From Planctomycetota bacterium (GTDB lineage Bacteria > Planctomycetota > UBA8742 > UBA2392), in NCBI GenBank assembly GCA_020848275.1, contig JADLAK010000050.1, positions 1 to 34,809 of the forward strand: a DNA stretch of 34,809 bases, written 5' to 3'. Under the pieces are notes generated by a model, which was not told the origin of the DNA, made no database searches, and was given only the letters and a program-made list of their open reading frames with translations. A program made the position numbers and the translations under genes. This document shows, in pieces, positions 1-8,260 of the stretch (within the stretch, counting starts at the first letter, position 1; every line of letters starts with the position of its first letter).

Positions 1-3000
1 GGCTTGCCCAGCCTTGCGTCCCACAAGATCGCCAGGTTGTCATAGCCGCAACTCAGGATGCGCTCACCGTTGGGCGAGAAAACGGTGCACATCACGTCGT
101 TCTTGTGCCCGGTGATGACACCGGTGAACAATTCAAAGGGATCGGCCGGGAAGGCCCACACGCGAAGAGTTTCGTCATAGCTGCCGGTGACGAAGTACTT
201 GCCGTCAGGCGAGAAGGCAAGGCTCCTGAGTTCATCCTCATGGCCTGTGAAAGTGTGCAGTTCGGTGCCTGTCGCTGCTTCAAACAGGCTGGCCGTGCCG
301 TCATTGTTGGCTGTTATGACGAACTTGCTGCCAGTCGAAAAGGCCGCCGAGTGAACCTTCAAGGCCGCCTTTGCCGCCGTGCCCACGACATAGGGCCGCA
401 TGCCCAGGATGTTCTTGCCCGTCGCGGCGTCCCACAACTGGGCGCTGCCGTCGCTTGAACCGGTCAAGACCTGCTTGCCGTCGGACGAAAAGGCGACTGA
501 ACTAATCGAGCCGGCGTGTCCCTCGAACTTGCGGATTTCCTTTCCGGTCGCGGCGTCCCACAAGCGCGCGGTCTTGTCGCTGCTGCCGGACAGCACAAAT
601 TTGCCGTCGCGCGAATACGCCAGGCTGTTCACCCCAAGCTTATGGCCTTCGAACTTGCGGATTTCTTTGCCGGTTGACGGATCCCACATCCGCACGACGA
701 GGTCTGCGCCGCCTGTCACCACGGTTTTGCCGTCGGGCGACCATGCCGCCGCGTCGAGGCCCGAGGTGTGTCCCTTGAAGGCTACTTCCTCGATGCCCGT
801 GAAGGCGTCCCAGATGCGCGCGGTGTTGTCCCGGCTGGCGGTCAATAATTGCGAACCGTCGGGCGAGAATGCCAGCGCGAGCACGGCGTCTTTGTGGCCT
901 TCGCAGGTCAGCAGGGCTGTGCCCCTGTCGGCGTTGAGGAGTACGGCCAAGCCGTTGGACAGGCCCGCGGCGATGTTCGTGCCGTCGGGCGAGTATGTCA
1001 CCGAGCTTGCGATCTGGCCGCCAAGCCCGATAGCGCCCGTGAACCGCCCGGATGGCGTAACGGCCGGCGTGACGGGCTTCTTGGAGAAGTCCGTCGGGAT
1101 GTCCCACACGCGCGCTGTGTTGTCGAAACTGCAGGTCACGATGCGTTTGCCGTCGGGCGAAAATGCCGCGTCCTGGACCGCATCGGTGTGGCCCTCAAAC
1201 CAGAACAACTGATTGCCGGTTGCGGCGTCGAACAGAATTACCTTTTTTCCCGATGAAGCCAGAACACGCTTGCCGTCGGGTGAAAACTCCGCCGAGTTGA
1301 CTTTCCTTTCAAAGCCGAACCTGCCGGTAGCCGTCATGTCCATCTGGCGGAGTTCTTTTCCGGTTGCGGCATCCCAGAGGCGCACGGTGCCATCTTCGCC
1401 GCCCGTGAGGATGGTCGTGCCGTCGGCGGAAAACACACCGGAGTTGACGTTGGATGAATGGCCCTCGAACTTGCGAATCTCATTGGCCGTCTCAACGTCC
1501 CACAGCCGCACGGTTTTGTCCTGGCCCGTCGACAGCAGATACTTGTTGTCCGGCGAGAAACAAAGCGACAACACGTTGCCTTTGTGGCCGGTGAAGCGTC
1601 GGGTGAACTTATCGCCCGTATTTGCCATCCACAGCCCGATTGATTCGCCGCTGCCGCCTGCCGCGACTAACTTGCCGTCGGGCGAAGCTGCGGCGCAAAA
1701 CAGCATGCCCGGTTCGCGGTCGTAGATGTCGTCCACATCGACTGAGGAGACGTACCAGCTTTTGGCGGTTTTATCCTGGCTGCTGGTGAGGATGCGTTCG
1801 CCGCCTGGCATGAACGCCGCCGATGAAACGATGCGCGAATGTCCCTTGTAGACGCGGATCAGGGTGCCGGTGTAGGCGTCCCACAAACGGGCGCCTTCAT
1901 GGTGTGCGGTCAGGATGAATTGGCCATCGGGCGAAAAGCAGACGCCGCGGATGGTTTCCGATTTACCCTCCAGCGTGCCCGTGAAGGGGGGGAAGCTGGG
2001 TTCGTCGATGCGCCAACTGATCGCCACGTTGTCATTTCCCGCCGCCAGCACGTATTCGCCATCGCGCGAAAAGGTCACGCACTCGACGCGTTTGCTCAGG
2101 CCGACGAAACGGTGCAATTGCTTGCGCGTCGCCGCGTCCCACAGCCGCACGGTGCCGTCGCGGTCGCCGCTTAGAACCGATTTGCCGTCGGGCGAGAAAG
2201 CAACGGCGTCGACGACGGTCCAGTGACCGTCGTCGAAGGTACCGATTTCTTTGGCCGTAGCGGTCTCCCAGAGCGCCGGGGCATTCATGCCCACGCGCGG
2301 TGCCAGCACATATTTTTCGTCGGGAGAGAATACCGCTTGACCGATGGCATTCTTGAATTGCCGGATTTCCTTGCCGGTGGCTACGTCCCACAAGTGAGCT
2401 TCGAAGGCGCCGCCGGATGCGGTGAGCAGCTGCTTGCCATCGCGAGAAAAGACGATGGATGAAAGGGACGATCCATGGGGCCCGAACTTGCGAATTTCCT
2501 TGAACGTCGCGGTATCGAACAACAGGACGTCTTTGTCGTGGCTCGCCGCAAATGTCAGGCCGTCGGGCGCAAACGTCGCAACGAAAACGGGATCCCCGGT
2601 GGTCTTGCGCTTGCACTCCCCTGTTACGGCGTCGTAGATGCGAGTGTCGCCGTTAACGCCCACGGTCAGCACCGTAGCGCCGTCGGGTGACCAGGTCGCC
2701 GAGAATGTCGAATAGGCTTCACCGGTGAGCGTGCGTACCAGGGCACCCGTGCACGCGTCCCACAGGCGCACCGTGTCATCACCGCTCGCCGTGAGGATTT
2801 TCGAGCCGTCAGGCGAGTACTGCGCCTGCCGGACCACATCCGTGTGGCCCTCGAACTTGCCGACAAACAGCGGCGGCGGCGGGGCGACGCTGAACACCCG
2901 GGCGATGTTTTCGCCATTGACGGCTGCGGCGACGCGTTTGCCATCCGGCGAAAAACTCAGATTCCTGGCATTGGCTGTCAGCGCAATTTCGTGCATGGCT

Positions 3001-3872
3001 GCGCCGTTGGACAGGTCGAGGATGATGAGTGTGTTTTTCTCGGTGATGGCGGCGTACTTGCCATCGGGCGAGACCGCCACCGAAGGTGAGGGCGCCTCAA
3101 GTTGAAACTTCTGCTTGCTGGCGCCGCTCTCGGCGTCCCACACCTGAACCGAGTTATCAGGTCCGGGTGCCGTTGTGATAACCGACTTGCCGTCAGGTGT
3201 AAGCGTGGCAGCCAGCGTCTTGGCGCTATTGAGGCTGAATCGTGAAAGTTCGCTGCCGGTTTCGAGGTTCCACAGGCGAGCCTGGGGGTATTTGTGGGTG
3301 AGAGCGGTTTTACCGTCGTCTGAAATCGCCACGCACGCAACGGTTTCGAAACAGTCCTCAAATCCGCGCACGAGTTTTCCCGTTGCCGTGTCCCAAAGTT
3401 GCGCCGTGGGTTGTTTGCCGATTTCGTCGCGAGCGTCCATGCTGCCGGTAAGCAGGTGTTTGCCGTCTGGGGAGATGGCCACCGCCTGAATACACTGAAC
3501 GTTGTCGTCGGCGAACTTGCGAATCTCTTTGCCCGTGGCGACTTCCCACAACAGCGCGCTGGAGTCCTCGCTGCCGGTTACCAGCGTCGCGCTGTCCTTT
3601 GAGAACGCCACGGAATTGACCGTGACTTCGTGGCCGGTGAACTTGCGGACTTCCTTGCCGGTTGCGGCGTCCCACAGAATTGCGTCGCTGTCCGCGCTTG
3701 CGGTGGCGATGTATTTGCCATCGGGCGAAAACACCACGCACTGCACTTCGGACTCGTGGCCCTTGAGTTCCCCGATGAACCCGCCTGCGGGTTTGTCGTC
3801 AGCGACGGTCGTTGCGGCCGGAGCCAGCAGCAAGGCAAACAGGCACAGGGGAAGCAGGCGCAGTAGTCGCAT
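1..3872 (-). CDS. Exported giant WD40-repeat protein, 3' part beyond the left edge
   Basis: An uninterrupted reading frame runs from ATG at 3872 to the window edge (1290 codons); I read all of it on the minus strand and found no stop. The first residues (MRLLRLLPLCLFALLLAP, then A-rich to about residue 24) form a Sec signal peptide, so the protein should act outside the cytoplasm. The rest is WD40 blades of about 42 residues, with SPDGK and LWDAATGKEIRKFEGH signatures. I count 29 blades. Linkers that break the pattern fall after blades 7 (PPPP, near 2875), 14 (near 2000), 21 (near 1080) and 28 (near 140), so four seven-bladed propellers are complete and a fifth has begun. No enzymatic domain is visible; a scaffold or ligand-binding role is inferred. 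It is the last of three tandem paralogs, 144 bases behind the WD40-TPR gene. C-terminus and total length are unknown. Confidence 0.93.
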   Translation of the reverse strand, partial: MRLLRLLPLCLFALLLAPAATTVADDKPAGGFIGELKGHESEVQCVVFSPDGKYIATASADSDAILWDAATGKEVRKFTGHEVTVNSVAFSKDSATLVTGSEDSSALLWEVATGKEIRKFADDNVQCIQAVAISPDGKHLLTGSMDARDEIGKQPTAQLWDTATGKLVRGFEDCFETVACVAISDDGKTALTHKYPQARLWNLETGSELSRFSLNSAKTLAATLTPDGKSVITTAPGPDNSVQVWDAESGASKQKFQLEAPSPSVAVSPDGKYAAITEKNTLIILDLSNGAAMHEIALTANARNLSFSPDGKRVAAAVNGENIARVFSVAPPPPLFVGKFEGHTDVVRQAQYSPDGSKILTASGDDTVRLWDACTGALVRTLTGEAYSTFSATWSPDGATVLTVGVNGDTRIYDAVTGECKRKTTGDPVFVATFAPDGLTFAASHDKDVLLFDTATFKEIRKFGPHGSSLSSIVFSRDGKQLLTASGGAFEAHLWDVATGKEIRQFKNAIGQAVFSPDEKYVLAPRVGMNAPALWETATAKEIGTFDDGHWTVVDAVAFSPDGKSVLSGDRDGTVRLWDAATRKQLHRFVGLSKRVECVTFSRDGEYVLAAGNDNVAISWRIDEPSFPPFTGTLEGKSETIRGVCFSPDGQFILTAHHEGARLWDAYTGTLIRVYKGHSRIVSSAAFMPGGERILTSSQDKTAKSWYVSSVDVDDIYDREPGMLFCAAASPDGKLVAAGGSGESIGLWMANTGDKFTRRFTGHKGNVLSLCFSPDNKYLLSTGQDKTVRLWDVETANEIRKFEGHSSNVNSGVFSADGTTILTGGEDGTVRLWDAATGKELRQMDMTATGRFGFERKVNSAEFSPDGKRVLASSGKKVILFDAATGNQLFWFEGHTDAVQDAAFSPDGKRIVTCSFDNTARVWDIPTDFSKKPVTPAVTPSGRFTGAIGLGGQIASSVTYSPDGTNIAAGLSNGLAVLLNADRGTALLTCEGHKDAVLALAFSPDGSQLLTASRDNTARIWDAFTGIEEVAFKGHTSGLDAAAWSPDGKTVVTGGADLVVRMWDPSTGKEIRKFEGHKLGVNSLAYSRDGKFVLSGSSDKTARLWDAATGKEIRKFEGHAGSISSVAFSSDGKQVLTGSSDGSAQLWDAATGKNILGMRPYVVGTAAKAALKVHSAAFSTGSKFVITANNDGTASLFEAATGTELHTFTGHEDELRSLAFSPDGKYFVTGSYDETLRVWAFPADPFELFTGVITGHKNDVMCTVFSPNGERILSCGYDNLAILWDARLGK

Positions 3873-3883
3873 TGGGCGTCTCC
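3873..3883 (-). promoter_or_regulatory. Ribosome-binding segment shared by the three WD40 genes (copy 1)
   Basis: Read on the minus strand this is GGAGACGCCCA directly before ATG. The same GGAGACGCCC stands before the two upstream paralogs, here with one extra A. GGAG is the Shine-Dalgarno core. Its conservation supports 3872 as the start. Confidence 0.7.
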
Positions 3884-4016
3884 GTGGATGAGGGCAGCAT
3901 CATATTCATGCAATGACCTCAAGCACACCGCATGGTGTGCGATTTATTCAACCTTGCCAAAAAGATGGCATGCCGTGGGCGGGCCACGATTCCACCCGCC
4001 CAAGAAACGCTGACAA

Positions 4017-7000
4017 CTATTTCAGGTCCGCAGTCAGCTTGGCCCAGCGTTCGTCGCCGCGCAGGGCTTCGGCGAGGAAATAGCTTGCGGCAAATGCCTT
4101 GCGCAATCCCTTCTTGGCCACGGCCTGTTTGAGGTGATGGAACGCCAGGATTAAATCCTCGTCGCGGTCGCCCTCATCTTCGCGCAATTGCGCCCGCAAG
4201 CCCAGAATGCACGCATAGGTGAAGTGGTTGGCGCTGATGGCGTTCTTGGCGTCGGCCATCGGCTTCTCGAACAGCTCATAGGCCTTGTCGATGTCCTTGC
4301 GCGCGCGGTCGGCTTTGCCGTTCTTCTGGTAACTTGCGGCGCGCCCCGCATGCAGGCGTGCCTGCGCTGCCGGGTCCTTGGCGGCCAGGGACAAACCGAC
4401 CGTAAAATCCTCGATGGCCGAGTCCCAATCCTTTTTCGCGAAGTGGATTGTGGCCCGCAACTCGTACGCAGTGGGGTCCGCGGCCTTCAGCTCGACATAA
4501 CGACCTGCTTCAACGAGCGCCTTGTCGAGTTCACCTTTGGTGAGCCCGGCCATGGCGCGCCAGTAGTTCATCTCCGGCGCCTTGGAGTCGAGAACCTTGC
4601 CCAAGTCGTCTATGGCCTTGTCGTAATCCCCGGCATCGATGTACAGCATCGAGCGCTGGAAAATCAGGTTCGCGCCGCCCGGCGCGATTTCCAGAGCGCG
4701 GGACAACACTTCAAGCTGCGCCTCGTAATCCTGGAGGCTGCCGTAGGCCCCTGCAACGTCAACAAGAACGTCCACTTCATCAGGCCGCAACTCGAGGCAA
4801 CGCTTGAGGTCGGCTCTGGCTTTGTCGGCGTTACTGGTGGCGGCATGGAGGTGCGCGCGACACAGGAGCGCATCCGTTTCTTCAGGGTCGATTTCCAAGG
4901 CGAGGTTCAGGTCCGCCAGCGCCTTGTCGTGATTGCCCGAGGTGACGAGGCGGCGTGCGCGTTCAATCAAGGCGTCCAGATGCCGGGGATCGATTGCAAG
5001 GGCCGTCAGCAGGTCGGCAAACATCGTCGTATCGGTGCGAGGTTTACCATCAACAAAGTCGAGAAAACTGCGGTAGAAGTACGCGTCGGCATTCTTGGCG
5101 TCCAATTCAATGGCCTTGTCTAGGTCATTTTCCGCTCCCTCCTCGTCGCCGTGGTAGAGCAGGACCGCCCCGCGGCGGGTGTATGCCAAAGACGATTTCG
5201 GGTCCAGTTTTATGGCCGCTGACAGGTCCTCGTAGGCAGAGCCTTCACGCAGGCAATTGAATTGGGCCCAGCCGCGGCCGATCAGCGCGGCGACGTCCTT
5301 GGAATCGATGCCCAGGGCCTTGCTGAAATCAGCCACGGCGTTTTCGTACTTGCGCCAGCGCATGTAGGCCTCGGCGCGCGCGCGCCACGCGGCCTGGTCT
5401 ATCGGATTTTGATCAATGACCTTTGTGAAGTCGATGATGGCGAATCCGTACGCCCTCTTTGCCAGGTGATCGCCAGCGAGCTGCGCGAAATTGACATAAT
5501 CGACTGGCCAGATCCGCGCGGTTTTGTCCTTGCTCGCCGTCACGATGTACTTGCCGTCCGGCGAAAAGGCTGCGGAACGGAGTTCGCCCGTGTGGCCCTC
5601 AAACGTGCGCATTGCGTTGCCCGTCGGCGCGTCCCATAAACGCGCCGTCTTGTCAAAACTTGCAGTGAGGATATGGCTGCCGTCGGGAGAAAAGACGGCT
5701 TTGTTTACAGTCTCGGTGTGGGCCTCGAACTTGCGGATTTCCTTGCCGGTGGCGGCGTCCCACAGCCGTGCTGTCTTGTCGACGCTGGACGTGAGGATCT
5801 GATTGCCGTCCGGCGAAAACACCGCGCCGGTCACTGTATTCGCGTGACCGTCGAATTTGCGAATTTCTTTGCCCGTTGCGGTATCCCACAGCCTCGCGGT
5901 CTTGTCCTTGCTTGCCGTGAGAACCTGCTTGCCATCGGCCGAAAAGACCGCACTGTGGACCCAGTCCGAGTGGCCCTCGAACTTGCGAACTTCCTTACCG
6001 GTTGCCGCGTCCCACAGGCGTACTGTTTTGTCGACGCTTGCAGTGAGAACCTGCTTGCCGTCGGGGGAAAACACCGCGCCGACAACCTGGCCTGTATGGC
6101 CCGCGAACCTGCGAATTTCTTTGCCCGTTGCGGTATCCCACAGCCTCGCGGTCTTGTCCCTGCTCGCCGTGAGCACCTGTTTGCCGTCGAGGGAAAACGA
6201 TATTCCGGTGAGATATTCCGTATGGCCCTCGAATTTGCGGATTTCCTTGCAGGTTGCGGCATCCCACAACCGCGCTGTCTTGTCCGAACTTGCCGTCAGA
6301 ATCTGCTTGCCGTCGGGGGAAAAGAGCGCGCGCTGGACGGTCTCCGTGTGGCCTTCGAGTTTTTTCACCAGGGCGTTCGGCGCTGAGGGGCGTACCGCAT
6401 TGACGGGCCAGAGGCGCGCGGTGTTATCCCAACTTGATGTGAGGATGAACTTTCCGTCGGGCGAAAATGACGCGCGTGCCAGACAATTCGTGTGCCCGAC
6501 AAGTTTGCAGAGCTCCGTGCCGGTCGCCGCATCCCAAAGCCGCACGGTGTTGTCCTTGCTGCCGCTGACCACCAGCCTGCCGTCGGGCGAAAACGCAACC
6601 GCGCGGACGTCGTCAGTGTGTCCGGTAAAAGCGGCCAGCGCGGCGCCGGTCACGGCATCCCACACTTGCAGGTTATAATTCCAGGCATGTCCGGTAACGA
6701 TCCGTCCGCCGTCGGGCGAATAAGCAACGGACATCACGTTGCCACGGCCGGCGAGTCGAAGTGTTTCACGTCCCGTTTGGACTTCGCGCAGGATTGTGGT
6801 GCCAAAAGCGTCGCCGACAGCCATAAATTTGCCGTCTGGAGAAAAGGAAACGGCATTGATCTCGTACTTGCCGCTAATGTTGTAAAGTTCTTTGCCGGTC
6901 GAGGTGTTCCATGCCCGCAAGGCGTTGTCGTCGCCGCCGGTCATAAGCAATTTGCCGTCGATGGAACAGGCAACGGTTTCGACCTGCTTGGTGTGGCCTT

Positions 7001-8240
7001 CAAACTTACGGATTTCCTTGCCTGTCGCCGTCTCCCATTGGCGCACAAGATTGCCGTCGCAGCCAAAGATGTATTGGCTGTCGGGCGAGAACGTCAGGGC
7101 CCAGAGAAGTGACTCGCCGTCGAGCCGGCGAATTTCCTCATGTGTCACCGCATCCCAAAGCCGTGCCGTCCTGTCACCCCCGCCCGAGGCGTAGTACTTG
7201 CCGTCGGGCGACCAGCCAGATGCGTAGACACCGGTGGTCGGCTTGTCACCGTGGGTCAGAACTTTGATCGCCGACGTTGCATGTATGGGCCACACCCGCG
7301 CGTGACGATCGTAGCCGCCCGCTACGATGAACTTGCCGTCGGGCGAAAACGCCACGCTCTCGACGCCGGACCACGACCCGGCGAACTTTTCGACCTCCGC
7401 TCCGGTTGCGGCGTCCCAGAGCCGCGCTATTTTGTCGGCGCCGCCGGTCAGGATGAACTTCCCGTCGGGTGAAAATCGGGCTTCGGCCACAAAGCCCTGA
7501 CACGTCAGTTTGCGGACAAGTTCGCCCGTTGCGGCGTCATAGATTCGCGCCAGGCCGTCGCAGCTTGTCGTCACGAACGATTTGCTGTCGGGCGCGAAAC
7601 TTACCCCCCACACAGGCTCGGTATAGCCTTCGAGTTTGCGGATCTCTTTGCCCGTCTCGTAGTCCCACAGCCGCGCGGTTTTGTCGAAGCTCCCCGTAAG
7701 CGCGAGCTTGCCGTCGGGAGAAACCGCGACGCACCACACCCACCCGGTGTGTCCCTCGAACTTGCGGACTTCCTTGGCGGTTTCCGTGTCCCACAGGCGT
7801 GCCGTTTTATCTCTGCCCCCAGTGAGGACGAGTTTGCCATCGGGAGCGAAGACCGCGTCCTGGACGCTGTCCTCGTGGCCCGCGAACTTGCGCACCAGTT
7901 TGCCGTTTGCCGCATCCCACAAACGCGCGAATTTGTCGCAGCCGCCGGTCAGGACGTGCTTGCTGTCGGGCGAGAAAACCACGGAGTAAATGCCCGCCTG
8001 GTGCTTCAACGTGCGAAGCTCCTTGCCCGTCGCCGCATCCCACAGGCGTGCTGTTTTGTCGGCGCTTGCCGTTGCGATGGTTTTGCCGTCCGGCGAATAA
8101 GCCACGGACATTACCGCGTCCCAGTGGCCGATCAGGATGCCGGTGAATGGCTCAACAGCGGGCTTGTCTTGTGCGACGTTCGTGGCGGGCGCAAACAGAA
8201 GCGCAATCAGGCAAAGCGGTGTCAGGCGCAGCAGTCGCAT
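4017..8240 (-). CDS. Exported WD40-TPR fusion protein (21 blades plus TPR tail)
   Basis: A 1407-residue protein. Residues 1-24 (MRLLRLTPLCLIALLFAP start) are a signal peptide of the same type as in the two neighbouring paralogs. About 30-913 hold 21 WD40 blades with SPDGK...DKTARLWDAATGKEIRKFEGH consensus. Linkers ending in WP rather than WD-AATGK follow blades 7 (near 7270), 14 (near 6390) and 21 (near 5500), so this is three complete seven-bladed propellers. Residues from about 915 to the end are some 11-13 TPR-like helical repeats, with recurring A-x2-D-x2-KAL-x-ID-P patterns. Blades 15-21 are the most alike, which suggests recent duplication. Both repeat classes mediate protein contacts; an extracytoplasmic scaffold is inferred, the partner unknown. 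The start is supported by GGAG six bases upstream. It lies 20 bases after the 14-blade paralog, so the two are probably co-transcribed. Confidence 0.96.
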   Translation of the reverse strand: MRLLRLTPLCLIALLFAPATNVAQDKPAVEPFTGILIGHWDAVMSVAYSPDGKTIATASADKTARLWDAATGKELRTLKHQAGIYSVVFSPDSKHVLTGGCDKFARLWDAANGKLVRKFAGHEDSVQDAVFAPDGKLVLTGGRDKTARLWDTETAKEVRKFEGHTGWVWCVAVSPDGKLALTGSFDKTARLWDYETGKEIRKLEGYTEPVWGVSFAPDSKSFVTTSCDGLARIYDAATGELVRKLTCQGFVAEARFSPDGKFILTGGADKIARLWDAATGAEVEKFAGSWSGVESVAFSPDGKFIVAGGYDRHARVWPIHATSAIKVLTHGDKPTTGVYASGWSPDGKYYASGGGDRTARLWDAVTHEEIRRLDGESLLWALTFSPDSQYIFGCDGNLVRQWETATGKEIRKFEGHTKQVETVACSIDGKLLMTGGDDNALRAWNTSTGKELYNISGKYEINAVSFSPDGKFMAVGDAFGTTILREVQTGRETLRLAGRGNVMSVAYSPDGGRIVTGHAWNYNLQVWDAVTGAALAAFTGHTDDVRAVAFSPDGRLVVSGSKDNTVRLWDAATGTELCKLVGHTNCLARASFSPDGKFILTSSWDNTARLWPVNAVRPSAPNALVKKLEGHTETVQRALFSPDGKQILTASSDKTARLWDAATCKEIRKFEGHTEYLTGISFSLDGKQVLTASRDKTARLWDTATGKEIRRFAGHTGQVVGAVFSPDGKQVLTASVDKTVRLWDAATGKEVRKFEGHSDWVHSAVFSADGKQVLTASKDKTARLWDTATGKEIRKFDGHANTVTGAVFSPDGNQILTSSVDKTARLWDAATGKEIRKFEAHTETVNKAVFSPDGSHILTASFDKTARLWDAPTGNAMRTFEGHTGELRSAAFSPDGKYIVTASKDKTARIWPVDYVNFAQLAGDHLAKRAYGFAIIDFTKVIDQNPIDQAAWRARAEAYMRWRKYENAVADFSKALGIDSKDVAALIGRGWAQFNCLREGSAYEDLSAAIKLDPKSSLAYTRRGAVLLYHGDEEGAENDLDKAIELDAKNADAYFYRSFLDFVDGKPRTDTTMFADLLTALAIDPRHLDALIERARRLVTSGNHDKALADLNLALEIDPEETDALLCRAHLHAATSNADKARADLKRCLELRPDEVDVLVDVAGAYGSLQDYEAQLEVLSRALEIAPGGANLIFQRSMLYIDAGDYDKAIDDLGKVLDSKAPEMNYWRAMAGLTKGELDKALVEAGRYVELKAADPTAYELRATIHFAKKDWDSAIEDFTVGLSLAAKDPAAQARLHAGRAASYQKNGKADRARKDIDKAYELFEKPMADAKNAISANHFTYACILGLRAQLREDEGDRDEDLILAFHHLKQAVAKKGLRKAFAASYFLAEALRGDERWAKLTADLK

Positions 8241-8250
8241 GGGCGTCTCC
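8241..8250 (-). promoter_or_regulatory. Ribosome-binding segment shared by the three WD40 genes (copy 2)
   Basis: Minus-strand GGAGACGCCC directly before ATG at 8240. It lies in the 20-base gap after the upstream gene's stop codon and is identical to the segment before the 14-blade paralog. Confidence 0.72.
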
Positions 8251-8260
8251 TGTGTGCGGG

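Noticed and set aside
1..3872. Pseudogene or frameshifted WD40 region
   Set aside because: Reading the minus strand codon by codon from 3872 to the edge shows no stop and continuous blades; it is one intact gene cut by the window edge.
4188..5123. 311-codon plus-strand open frame
   Set aside because: Antisense to the TPR part of the WD40-TPR gene; regular repeats on the minus strand explain its openness.
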